A stretch of 25,891 nt of DNA, taken from Tubiluchus corallicola. Taxonomy: Eukaryota > Priapulida > Priapulimorpha > Priapulimorphida > Tubiluchidae. Position numbers and translations under genes: made by a program. Below are positions 8,461 to 18,184 of the stretch, in pieces. The stretch spans positions 1 through 25,891 of the forward strand of contig JAQGDQ010001774.1 of the NCBI GenBank assembly GCA_030141605.1. The letters run 5' to 3'. The stretch's first letter is position 1; each line of letters begins with the position of its first letter. The notes beneath the pieces were generated by a model, which was given only the letters and a program-made list of their open reading frames with translations, was not told the origin of the DNA and made no database searches.

Positions 8461-9430
8461 ACGCAACCCACACCACACCACTCCACCACATCACACCGCA
8501 CTGCACCACACCATACCACTCCACCTCATCGCACCACACAATACCACCACACCGCACGGCACCACACCATACCACCTACACACCACACCACCCACACCAT
8601 ACCACTCCACCACATCACACCACACTGCACCACACCATACCATTGCACCACCCACACCATAATACTCCACCACATCACACCGCACAGCACCACACCATAA
8701 CACCACACTGCACCACACCACCCACCCACCTACACACCACACCACCCACACCATACCACTCCACCACATCACACCACACCGCACCACACCATACCACTGC
8801 AGCACACCGCACCACCCACACACCACACCACACCACCCACACCATACGACTCCACCACATCAAACCACACTGCACCACACCATAACACCACACTGCACCA
8901 CACAATACCACCACACCGCACCGCACCACACCATACCACCTACACACCACACCACCCACACCATACCACTCCACCACATCACACCACACTGCACCACACC
9001 ATACCACTGCACCACCCACCCACACACCAAACCACCCACACCATAATACTCCACCACATCACACCGCACAGCACCGCACCATAACACCACACTACACCAC
9101 ACCACCCACACCATACCACTCCACCACATCACACCACACCGCACAACACCATACCACTGCAGCACACCGCACCACCCACACACCACACCACACCATACGA
9201 CTCCACCACATCACACTACACTGCACCACACCATACCACCACACCGCACCACCCACACCACACCACCCACACCATAATACTCCACCACATCACACCACAC
9301 TGCACCACACCATAACACCACACTGCACCACAACACCCACCCACCCACACACCACGCCACCCACTCCATACCACACTACCCACACCACACCCCACACACC
9401 GTATCACCCCACCACACCACATCAAATCCA
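8461..9430. repeat. CCACA-rich satellite with higher-order structure
   Basis: Nearly one kilobase of CCACACC, CCATACC and CCACATCAC motifs. The plus strand is almost free of G. Larger blocks recur: ACCACCTACA occurs at 8571 and 8935, and ATAATACTCCACCACATC near 8660, 9044 and 9275, giving a higher-order period of roughly 360-385 bp in one part and about 230 bp in another. Long His/Thr and Val/Trp/Cys frames on both strands are low-complexity artefacts. Confidence 0.9.
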
Positions 9431-9569
9431 CCACCTCACGTGGTGATCATGATGATGATGGTGGCAATGATGATGACACCTATAGCACAAGCACCAACAA
9501 CACAGCATTACAACAAAACCATTCCAAACATTTTTCACAAAGTTGAAACTATGTGCTATAATATAATAA
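9431..9569. other. Short unique spacer with ATG repeat
   Basis: A brief GATGATGATG tract (9447-9470) and AT-rich DNA lie between the satellite and Helitron-like copy B. No gene is seen. Confidence 0.5.
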
Positions 9570-10382
9570 ATAACAAAGGCCCCGCAAAAGATTTTGCGTA
9601 AAAAACCACGTGCAATCAATAATACGCGAACATCCTACCTAGTCCTCATTTATAACACAAAGCCCTTAACATCGTGCCTACTGTTTGTTTAACTAACGCA
9701 AAGCCTGTAGCTTTTACTGAATTAAAGCTATAAGCAGAGTAGAGTACAATGGATGACGTCAGAACAATGCCTTTGCGTCAGCAATTTTCTAAGCGAAAAT
9801 TGCCGAAAATGGAACCTCTAATTAACTCGTCGGTACTTCTCTCGATGGACCTGCCCTAACATATAGCCTACATCATCGTGTAGCCCTGTCCTTTCTCTTT
9901 CTAAAGAGCCGTATATCTCCTTCCGAAAGTCCCACCAGGCGCCGCTAGAACGTTTTTTCCGCAGGCTGTTTGGTCAAAATTTCGAAAAAATCGCGAGTTG
10001 GGTCCGGGAAAACGCCCGTTGCGGGACACCGTGGCCCTCTCGCGAATTCAAAATAGGCCTATGACACCCACCGCTGAACGGGCTATCTATCCATACCCAG
10101 CACCACCCTCGGCCCGTTCCCGTTCTCTACATCTCAGCCGTATAACTTTTGCAAAAAACGGCCGAAAAATGGCCATTTTTGGAGGTTTTTCGCCCCCCGT
10201 TCCTCCCGGTGGGCCCGATTCGAAAAATAAACCCCCAATGAGACGACACTAGATCGAGACCTTTCGTTTGATGTATAAATCGCCGCAAATGGTGCCCTCG
10301 TCCGGGCTGTAGCCTCGAATCTTATATATAAATAAATATATAAATAAATATATATATATACCAAGAATATTAATATAAGAGA
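9570..10382 (-). mobile_element. Helitron-like non-autonomous element, copy B
   Basis: This is a direct copy of 7573-8381 with almost the same length. The start on the minus strand is TCTCTTATATTAATATTC preceded by A (10382/10383), fitting the Helitron A|TC 5' boundary. The 3' hairpin CGCAAAA/TTTTGCG (9583-9598) is intact, but the terminal tetranucleotide has changed from CTAG to TTAT. The plus-strand open frame at 9998-10252 resembles the one in copy A (both end in KNKPPMRRH), but the conservation is of the DNA and no known protein is suggested. Confidence 0.7.
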
Positions 10383-10416
10383 TAGAATAATAATAATAGG
10401 ATAATAGTATTATCCT

Positions 10417-10429
10417 ACACACATGCACA

Positions 10430-10463
<34 letters not shown>

Positions 10464-10514
10464 TGCACACGCACATACACACACACACACACACATGCAC
10501 ATACACACACACAT

Positions 10515-10547
<33 letters not shown>

Positions 10548-10627
10548 CACACACATACACACACACACACGCACACACATGCACACACACACACGTACAC
10601 ACACACACACATGCACACACATACACA

Positions 10628-10671
<44 letters not shown>

Positions 10672-10777
10672 ACACGCACATGCACACACGCACACACACA
10701 CACGTGCACATGCGCACACACACACACACCACACACACACGCACACACATGCACACACACACACACACACACACACA
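10417..10777. repeat. (CA)n microsatellite
   Basis: About 360 bp of CA repeat with regular ATGC, ACGC and ATAC interruptions. Open frames of alternating His/Thr or Cys/Val across it are not genes. Confidence 0.97.
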
Positions 10778-10947
10778 ACAACTTGAAGTAAATCAGCAAA
10801 ACTTCATTGAATGACAGATCTCAGACAACAACGTGCAGTTGAGTAACCTTCATATCACTCATAAGTTGCGAATATTCACGAACTATACATGTTTCTGAAC
10901 TATGACGCACATCTATCTTGACCACAGATAAAAATTAGTTTACTCAC

Positions 10948-11087
10948 CTCTAGAGCTAGATCATCTGCTTCTGCTCTGCACAAAGGAATTATTGTAATCT
11001 TCTCTATTTTGTAAACATCGTACTTGTCGCTCAGCAGCCCGACGAGTGACTGCTGTTTGATGACTATGAGTTTCGGGTGGTCAACAT
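10948..11087 (-). CDS. INPP5F: Sac2/INPP5F-like gene, coding exon 3
   Basis: The 140-bp exon opens after GTAATTTAG and ends at a GAG|GTGAGTAAA donor. Two leading bases complete the Asp codon split with exon 2, then 46 codons follow. It reads VDHPKLIVIKQQSLVGLL, then SDKYDVYKIEKITIIPL and a terminal DDLALE. This is the part of the SAC N-terminal subdomain that in INPP5F reads, from memory, LILIRQKALVGKL, then EVCKVTKIAVLSL and QDLELE. The other two frames have early stops, which supports the reading. The exon ends in phase 0, the phase of exon 4. Confidence 0.85.
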
Positions 11088-14000
11088 CTAAATTACAACA
11101 GCAATGGAGTTATAGTATATAATTATCAATAAAACACCGCAGCAATGGCATCAAGACAAAGTTTACTGAAGACAATAATGCGCGTACATTCTACACAGTC
11201 TTTGCTTTCTGCTCCTCAAATGATGACGATAATGCACGAACATTCTACACAGTCTTTGCTTTCTCCTGCTAAAATGATGACAATAATGTGCGAACATTCT
11301 ACGTAGTCTTTTTTTCTCCTGCTGATAATAATGCACGAACATCCTACGTTGTCTTTGCTTTCTGCTCCTCAAATGATGGCGATAATGCGCGTACATTCTA
11401 CCTAGTCTTTGCTTTCTGGTGCTCCTAACATCTGTCTCCTTTTATCTCCTTACACAATGGATAGGTGAAAATCTAACAAGCATGAAATAATGATAAATTT
11501 TATCAAAATAAATAAAATATTTTTTACATTTTTTTCTCATAATAGGCTTTTAATAATTTTTCTCATAATAGGCTTTTAATAATTTTTCTCATAATAGGCT
11601 TTTAATAATTTTTCTCATAATAGGCTTTTAATAATTTTTCTCATAATAGCTCGTAATAAGCCTTTTCGCAGTTCCAGCGATTGATGATGATCGTGAAAAG
11701 GTCAAAGGTTAAGCGTACCAGCCAACACATTTTTATACATTGACAATGCCTTGCAGCCCATGCTCATGTAATAGTAACAGATTCAACAGCTAGCGATAAC
11801 TTTATCTGTTCCCAAGAAAGATCCTGCTACTAAATCACTCTACATCACACAGACTAATGCGTAATTAAGTAAAGTCCACACAAAACAAGTAGGAAATTGC
11901 GACGCAACTGAATTTACTGAACTGATGTGGCAGGTGGGATTGCTTTACCCACATATCTCGTGACAATTTTACTTGCAGTTTTACCTAAGACATCAAATAG
12001 ATCTGTTAACATGTCTCGTGACCATTTTACATACAGTTTTACATAAGACATCAAATAGATCTATTAACAAGACTCGTGACCATTTCACATACAGTTTTAC
12101 ATAAGACATCAAATAGATCTAGTAACAAATGCACAGACTCGCCCCTCGTGAGTTGCGGAATACAAATCTTACCAGGTATGTGAAACTTTCCAATGACACC
12201 GTGTATTTTTCCCAAACAAACAGCATTTTGTGCATTACACAGACCCTCGTGTCCTGTAACCAAACAAATGTCATGTGACTTATGTCGTATCTAAAGAACG
12301 AGATTCAACCTATTCGTTCCGACAAAATTTATTTGTTCCAATCATGCAGCTAACTCACTATAAACTAAGGATCGGTGGCGGCTCATGCATAGGTACTGTG
12401 GAACTGCAGCACCCCCTATTTTCTCTCAATATTATCAATAATATTCAATATAATAAGTATTTTTTCTTTAGTTCTCTCTTCATGCTTGTACGGAACCACA
12501 GCACGTGAGGGTAGTACTGTTTGCTTCACAGCGCAGCACAGTGTGTTACACAAACGCAGTGTCTGGCTGTTGTTAGTGCACACGTGTGGGCCCAGGTAGA
12601 GAAAGTACTGTCGCTCACACAGTTTGCTGTCAGTTGTCACGTGCTTACCGTGAATGGATCAAGCTTAAACTGTGACAATATAGGCTACTAGTAAGCAGAA
12701 AATATTTTTTGTTTAGGATTCTATCAAGTTTATGTACAATGTTCCCTCACTTATCGCGGGTGTTCCGTTCCAAGTGAATTTCCGCGAAGTAGGGATGCTA
12801 TACTTATTTTAGCAGTTATACATTATTTTAATTCTTTATAAACCCTCCCCACACTCTTATAACCCTTTCCCATTCCCTTAACAACTTTTCCCATACTGTA
12901 CATGTACTGTACAATACGTACTACGCATGTGCAAAAATACTTTAGATGAAGTACCGCAAAAACTCGACATTATCGATAATATTCTGCAAAATAAGTCGTT
13001 TTTTTAGTTCTTTATATATGGAACCAAAGCATGTGAGGGTAGTACTGTTTGCGTAACAGCCTAATACAGTGCACTCCAGCAACACAGCCATGCGCACATG
13101 TTTGAGTCCAGGTAGAGAAAGTAGTGTCGCTCACACAGTTTGTTGCCACTTGTCACCTGCTTACCGTGAATGGATCGAGCTTGAACTGCGACAATTTAGG
13201 CTATTCGTAGGCAAAAAACTATCAAATTTATATACAAACTTTTGCATGTTTGTTTGTTTAAAATTACATAAGTTTGTTTCGTTTTATACAGTATTTAAAC
13301 AATGGCTAAGAAGGGATGCACCAGATCCTGTTTTCCCACATCTGAGTTGGATCTGGATAGTGGAACCACAGAGCCGGTTATAAATCCTGTAAATATTCAC
13401 AGGTTCCAGGCACGTCCCAGTATTGCCTAGTAACTTATTAGCAAAAGTACATTAATTTTAACACTGTTTGCATGCAGATAAACGTGAATGTTTTATGATC
13501 AATGTAACATGTATCTAAAGCCCTGTTAACTATAAATAATAGCAATTAAGCGCTTTTGACTACATAAACTTATAAATCTTATAAGTCAGATCTTTCGTAA
13601 CTTTTGTTTCTAAATGTGCCAAGAAAATGTGACAACAGCCCTATCAGCCACCATCTTTATTTTTCGAAATTTAGTAAAAAGTAAATCAATCAATCAATCA
13701 ATCAATTTATTTCACTCCAGCAATACATATACAATACATTAGCATACAATATTATTGAAACAAAAAGAAACAGTATAGGTAAAAAAACGTTGATGAAGTC
13801 AAATTAACCAAATAAAAGAGTTGCTGTATGACACCTTGAAAGCTTGGCTTGTTAGGGTGGCAGAAATGAGTGAATGAAAGAATGGTTAGGGTTAGTAGAC
13901 ATGATGCAATGGAAAAATAGTAAGATTAGGGATAGGAAGAAGGAAAAGCGGAGAAGAAACGACCACAGTGTATGTTTAATTTACATAGAGGTATATTAAA

Positions 14001-14666
14001 ATAGCATTATAATTGATTGGAGGCCATATATTGCGACTGCATGAGACATGGAACAATTAAAATTGTATTATAAGTATGTATCAAAAATAGTAAAAAAATA
14101 ATTACACATATTTTGGAAAAGTACATTTCTGTTTTTTCTATATCACATCATTTGTTGTTCTCACAACAGGTAATGACATTCAAAAAGTTTAGAACCGTTA
14201 GCAGAAAATTTGCTGAGTGTAAAGCAGTGGTGTAGTGGAAGGTATACACAAGTATACTCACTTGAAACTCCTGGTTATTTCAGTACACTTACCTAATATA
14301 CAATATAATCACTTCTGTTAAGACTATACCCAAATAATAACTGTTTAAGATGTTAGTAAGTGTGCATTGAAACCAACGTTATGCAAGAGGGTACTACTAC
14401 CATATTATGAATTACTTCGACTTAATAAACCTCACAGAATATCCAGAAAAGTGCAAAAATGGTAGAAATAATGTCATACAAAAAGTACTTTAATACCAGA
14501 AAAATAAGCTACTCTCAGACTACATTGTTTATGCTAAGCAGGTAAAATTAAATAAGTTATAACACTTACCAATTTTTGCTTGTAAACGACCATCAGTCCT
14601 GCTACACCAAAGTTCACTTTTTGCAGAAGTAACTATGTAATAGTTGGGTGTACGAAAAATTTCCAT
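10948..14666 (-). CDS. INPP5F: Sac2/INPP5F-type phosphoinositide phosphatase, 5' part of gene (coding exons 1-3; exon 4 at 4794-4558)
   Basis: Coding exons are 14666-14570, 12253-12173, 11087-10948 and probably 4794-4558. Splice phases are 1, 1, 0, and every junction joins in frame. The first 106 residues match the N-terminal subdomain of SAC-domain lipid phosphatases of the Sac2 (INPP5F) group: a conserved start (MEIFRTPNYYIV), LWCSRTDGRLQ, NAVCLGKIHGVIGKF and LIVIKQQSLVG. In animals Sac2 removes the 4-phosphate from phosphatidylinositol 4-phosphate on endosomal membranes. The catalytic CX5R motif and the hSac2 domain would be encoded downstream (left of the window), so activity cannot be judged. 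Intron 3 is about 6.2 kb and filled with mobile elements and satellites. The upstream neighbour on the same strand is a GST gene that ends 1.3 kb away. The other candidate, another SAC family member such as Sac1, fits the start and LWCSR motif less well. Confidence 0.82.
11170..11425. repeat. ~53-bp minisatellite, five units
   Basis: Five imperfect copies of a unit contain ATAATGCGCGTACATTCTAC and CAGTCTTTGCTTTCTGCTCC. The ACATTCT or ACATCCT anchor is spaced 53, 54, 45 and 52 bp apart. The array stays open on the minus strand (HYRHHLRSRKQRL-like repeats), but the frame follows from the repeat and has no exon context. It lies in intron 2 of the Sac2 gene. Confidence 0.9.
11528..11660. repeat. 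26-bp tandem repeat, nearly five copies
   Basis: The unit is TTTTTCTCATAATAGG followed by CTTTTAATAA, repeated almost perfectly. The last copy degrades into CTCGTAATAAGCC. The near identity of units points to recent expansion. It is intronic in the Sac2 gene. Confidence 0.93.
11955..12128. repeat. ~57-bp tandem repeat, three copies
   Basis: Three copies are anchored by CTCGTGAC near 11957, 12015 and 12073 and share CAGTTTTACATAAGACATC and AAATAGATCT. The array ends about 45 bp from the donor of Sac2 exon 2, inside intron 2. Confidence 0.9.
12173..12253 (-). CDS. INPP5F: Sac2/INPP5F-like gene, coding exon 2
   Basis: The 81-bp exon lies between a TTTGGTTACAG acceptor and a CCTG|GTAAGA donor. 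Two leading bases complete a Gly codon with exon 1, then 26 codons (HEGLCNAQNAVCLGKIHGVI, then GKFHIP), and one base is left for the Asp codon completed by exon 3. The stretch NAVCLGKIHGVIGKF corresponds to NPICLGLVEGVIGKI in vertebrate INPP5F (from memory) and is the clearest family signature in the window. Confidence 0.88.
12368..12740 (+). repeat. First copy of a ~280-bp intronic direct repeat, possible hAT remnant
   Basis: Sequence from about 12430 to 12740 recurs, diverged, at 12965-13245. Shared blocks are GTGAGGGTAGTACTGTTTGC, CCAGGTAGAGAAAGTA and GCTTACCGTGAATGGATC. The start (GGTGGCGGCTCATGCATAGG, 12373) looks like the GTGGCGGCTC ends of some hAT elements, but no matching second end or target duplication was found. 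Confidence 0.6.
12741..12800. mobile_element. Possible pogo/Tigger-type remnant
   Basis: TCCCTCACTTATCGCGGGTG followed by TTCCGCGAAGTAGGGA resembles the ends of Tigger-like DNA transposons, where a TTATCGCGG block and a complementary CCGCGAAGTA block face each other. Only this fragment is present; assignment is tentative. Confidence 0.4.
12965..13245 (+). repeat. Second copy of the intronic direct repeat
   Basis: This is the diverged counterpart of 12430-12740, including the flanking TTTAGTTCTTTATATATGGA side. After 13245 the sequence is unique. The open frame at 13069-13383 overlaps it and is not conserved in the other copy, so it is not called as a gene. Confidence 0.75.
13684..13990 (-). 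mobile_element. Probable non-LTR retrotransposon 3' end
   Basis: Read on the minus strand, the sequence ends in GGAGTGAAATAAATTGATTG followed by further ATTG units, the type of short-repeat tail found at the 3' ends of CR1/L2-like LINEs. It is preceded by a T-rich 3'-UTR-like stretch. No reverse transcriptase frame remains. It lies in intron 1 of the Sac2 gene. Confidence 0.45.
13991..14569. other. Sac2 intron 1, proximal part, unassigned
   Basis: This is AT-rich sequence with one CAGTGGTGTAGTGGAAGG block (14225) that resembles a hAT end but has no partner. No exon signal is seen on either strand. Confidence 0.5.
14570..14666 (-). CDS. INPP5F: Sac2/INPP5F-like gene, coding exon 1 (start codon)
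   Basis: The exon holds 32 codons plus one base up to an ATTG|GTAAGTG donor. The ATG at 14666 has A at -3 and G at +4, and an in-frame TGA lies two codons upstream (14672-14670), so this is the true start or the first coding exon. It reads MEIFRTPNYYIVTSAK, then SELWCSRTDGRLQAKI. This parallels the INPP5F N-terminus (MELFQAKDHYI and LWCSRRDGGLQ, from memory). The split Gly codon is completed by exon 2. Confidence 0.88.
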
Positions 14667-15983
14667 TATTCATTTCGTTTAAGTCTTCAACAAAATCTTT
14701 TAGCAGAGAAAAACAGAGAAGCATTTCCGACAAGTGTTATCGAATTTAAGTGCTGCGTTTATGTCTCCATCTAACGGCAGAAACTGTAAACTTTTCCTCA
14801 TGAACTCATAGAGTAATGTTTTTGAGACATTTTTTATACCTTTCAAAACATTTGACCCGATAGTTAGCTTTTATATGGAAATGTAGGTTGTAAAATTAGC
14901 TCGGCGGCTACAATTAGACATATTCTAGGTGTGTGCAGTGTGCATGATCTTTCTCGTTGGCAGCTGACAGAATTTCAACCAAACTTGCACAGTAGCAGTA
15001 GATGCATGGGTTCTGAACTCTAGTTGTGCAGTAAACAATTGGGTTGCCACGGTGACCACAGATGCTTAGCAACGGCCGAAAACGTTTAAAACTTTCTTGC
15101 TTCAAAAGAAATCTCATCCAGAACTGCTGTTATAGTGACGACGAAGGTCATTGCTGTTATACTTCGAATAACTATCTAAAATTTTGCCTGGAATTTTTTA
15201 CCTGTGTGTCTGTCTTTCCATTGTTTGGATGCGTTTGCTTTATTTATTAACAATACAGATACCCAGTATTCTTTGTGGTCATACGTCGATTTACTCATAT
15301 TTTACATTAACAGCAGGCCTTTATCAATATTCTTTAAGTGTCCTGTCACCTAGACACAATTAATACGTCTGAAAGCATTTTCTGTCCGCTCCTTATTTAC
15401 ATTAAAATTATAATAAGAATATAGACAAATTTTAGACAATAAAAAGAACATAAAAGCATTTTTTAAACAATAACAAAGAATTTATTATTTCTTTTACAAA
15501 ATTTCTTAAAAATAAATATTTTGGTAAGAAATAGGCTTTTACAGTTCAACAAATGTGCTTGGATAAAATTACAGAACACTTCGGTTTGGATATGCATACA
15601 AGCTCAAATCAGTAATGTGAAACGGTTTCACCACAATATAAGCAGATTCCTCAACCTATATAATGATACCGCCCTGTAGAGCTTTCATTTTTAGGCACAA
15701 GGCAGTATAAGCAACATAAACTTATTTCTGTCCAACTTTGTGACAGAGAATTTAAAAACACCAAGCGTGTTACAAAATATCCACAGTAATATTCAGTATG
15801 TCAAATAGTTTTGGTCAAAGTTTCACTTTGTATGCTTTCTAATGACATTAATGATTCTGCATTTTTATATAGAAAATCTGATTTGTTTATTAAAATTATT
15901 ATCAACCAATGACAGATTTACTAAATAGGTTTTCAGTAAGCATTTTTTGATTGTCAATAAACTGTAAAATTTAACATTCGTCA
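14667..15983. other. Intergenic spacer between GST 3' end and Sac2 start
   Basis: This is AT-rich DNA without repeats I could define. It must hold the GST 3' untranslated region, with an AATAAA on the minus strand at 15891-15886, and the Sac2 promoter and 5' leader. I could not locate a TATA box or initiator with confidence. The open frame at 14914-15117 has no family resemblance. Confidence 0.6.
15886..15891 (-). terminator. Candidate polyadenylation signal of the GST gene
   Basis: A canonical AATAAA on the minus strand begins about 93 bases after the GST stop codon (15986-15984). A second AATAAA at 15486-15481 is farther away. The assignment rests only on distance and motif. Confidence 0.5.
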
Positions 15984-16298
15984 TCAATTGCTGTTCATCT
16001 GTGGCCTCTCTCTGAACATCTGCTTTACCTGTTCAAAACCTTCGTTGGCCTGATCGTAATACGTTAACTCTTTCTTCAACTGCTCCACCCACGCCTGAAC
16101 GTTGGCGAAGTCGTCCAGGCTGAAATTGTCAAACGTCTCCAAAAACGTGACCGTGCACATCAGTGACAGGTCTGCAATGGTCGCGTGGTCAGAGACCAGA
16201 TACTTCCGGTCGTCCAATAGCTTGTCCAATAGTTGCAAACTGGATTTTGCTTTCTCAAGATTTTCATTGCTTGGCTCATTGCCCATTATCTGTGGCAA
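15984..16298 (-). CDS. Glutathione S-transferase, coding exon 4 (C-terminal)
   Basis: The exon begins after a TTAATTTTACAG acceptor and runs 104 codons to a TGA stop. It encodes residues 151-254, almost the whole all-helical GST C-terminal domain. HATIADLSL carries the conserved N-capping box (Thr190, Asp193). FANVQAWVEQLKKELTYYDQ is the delta/epsilon-type helix pair. It joins exon 3 in phase 0 (QQYM, then LPQIMGNEP). Confidence 0.92.
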   Translation of the reverse strand: MPQIMGNEPSNENLEKAKSSLQLLDKLLDDRKYLVSDHATIADLSLMCTVTFLETFDNFSLDDFANVQAWVEQLKKELTYYDQANEGFEQVKQMFRERPQMNSN

Positions 16299-18100
16299 CT
16301 GTAAAATTAATAAAAATTTGTCCTACATGATTTTGTTCATTTAGTGTGTAGAATTGCTACCGATATACAATAAATTCTAAAGCGTCTCAGTCCTAGCCAA
16401 AAAATTATGCGATAGGTCGACTGGCGGTCAACCATTTTACCAGCAGAACTTGTTACCATGTTTTAGATGGTTAATAATTATTGTCGTATTATAATGTGTG
16501 TACGTGTGCCTGTATTAACTGGCACTATTTTCATTTTTGTCTCACTAACTTCTCAATGGAGAGCGCCACATATTTTAAGTAATACTCCGTGTCGACGTCT
16601 TTGCATGTGCGGCCATCTGTTGCAGAACTAACCAGGAAACAATGGAGCTATTTGGCTGAAGTTAGTTTTGCACTGACCCAAAACTCACGATCCATGCTAC
16701 TTCAATAAATTTCTATAATTACTGTAAATGTGCAAAAAATGGCAACACTTGCTCTGTGAACTATTATCTGTCCCGAAATTAGATTTTATATCTAGTCTAG
16801 CATATAGCGTTAGAATAAGTTAATAAAGTGTTACCATGGCCATAATTGTAAAAAAAGACACAGGTTTTACTGCCTCTAAATGTTTGTAAAGTCAATAGGC
16901 AAATATTTGGTTATCTTTCAAGATCTTGGCTACATCAAATTGATGTCAGGCATGTTTGTCCGGTTTTCTTCATTTGTTTGTGATCATTTAAATCATTTTG
17001 TTTTAATTTAGTTTTTAATTCAACCTTTTCATGCTCTTTGTACGCTTTATTTTACTGACATTCTACACCTTTATTTTACACGTAGTTTTATCTGCAATTT
17101 TTTTACATTTGCATCATTCTGTGCAGCTGATGAAGTGTGACAGGAAGAAAACTCCTGAAGAAAAAAAACAAAGATTTTTTTTATATTTATGGACATTTTT
17201 ACTTCTTCTTTTACGATTATGATCATGACACATCTCAGAAGAGCACTATCTTATTTTTAAGGAAATGTTACCATGTATTGTTGAATAGAAGGAAAGATTC
17301 GAGATCCGTCCAAGTGTAAGAACATGTCAACTCTTGCTCTTTGTCTCAAATCCTTCGGGTAAAGTTGTCCCGATTCATCGTACCTACTCGCGAGGTAACA
17401 AAGTATTGCTTTACTGTGGAAAAAAAATAAATCATAAATCAGAAAACAAGTATTTGTGGTGTGGTAGGCTAATTCTACTACAACTTACTGTTGTACAACT
17501 GGTAGTGTTAGTACAAACTGCTAGACACATCAACGGCTTGAATTGAGCCTTGCGGAGTGTTAGAAGTATGAGAAGCGTTGATGATGTGTATGCGTTTACA
17601 TAAATGATTTTGTTCCTAGCAGTAATTATTATAACTATGACTGACAATAGATTTTATGCTGCACTAAAACCTAGAAATGAACTGAACAGTTAGTGTACAA
17701 GCAACAGTTATCCAGACGGCTAGTGCACTAGAAAAAGAAAAAGGCGCTAAAAATTTGGCCCAGAATTCGAATCCAAAACATTATAAAATAATATAAGACG
17801 TACAAAAGGTTCTACATCTTGTACTGTCGGCCCAAAACTCTGGTTTACTATGGAGAGCTATTGCTGAATTATTCTTGATTGTTCTACATGTACGTATACG
17901 ACAGTTGTACGAGCTTCACAAAGTAACAAAGAAATTACGTAATTTTACATAATTAGCAGTGACGTATTTACCAAAAGGCAGAGTAGGCCATTGGTCTGGG
18001 GCCCATAGGTAGCTGGTTGTCCACTAAAACTAATTTGTCACTCGGAGTCCAGCGTACAACCTTGTCTCGAGTGTACACCAGGTATGTTTATTTATCATTA

Positions 18101-18184
<84 letters not shown>

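Noticed and set aside
8445-9434. His/Thr-rich and Val/Trp/Cys-rich frames on both strands
   Set aside because: They are generated by the CCACA satellite and lack start, splice or conservation support.
10249-10814. Cys/Val and His/Thr frames
   Set aside because: They read through a CA microsatellite.
11163-11396. 77-codon repeat protein frame (HYRHHLRSRKQRL)
   Set aside because: It is produced by the 53-bp minisatellite inside an intron; unit lengths of 53, 54, 45 and 52 are not all multiples of three, so no repeat protein is maintained.
13069-13383. 104-codon plus-strand frame
   Set aside because: It overlaps one copy of an intronic repeat and is not open in the other copy; no motif is recognised.
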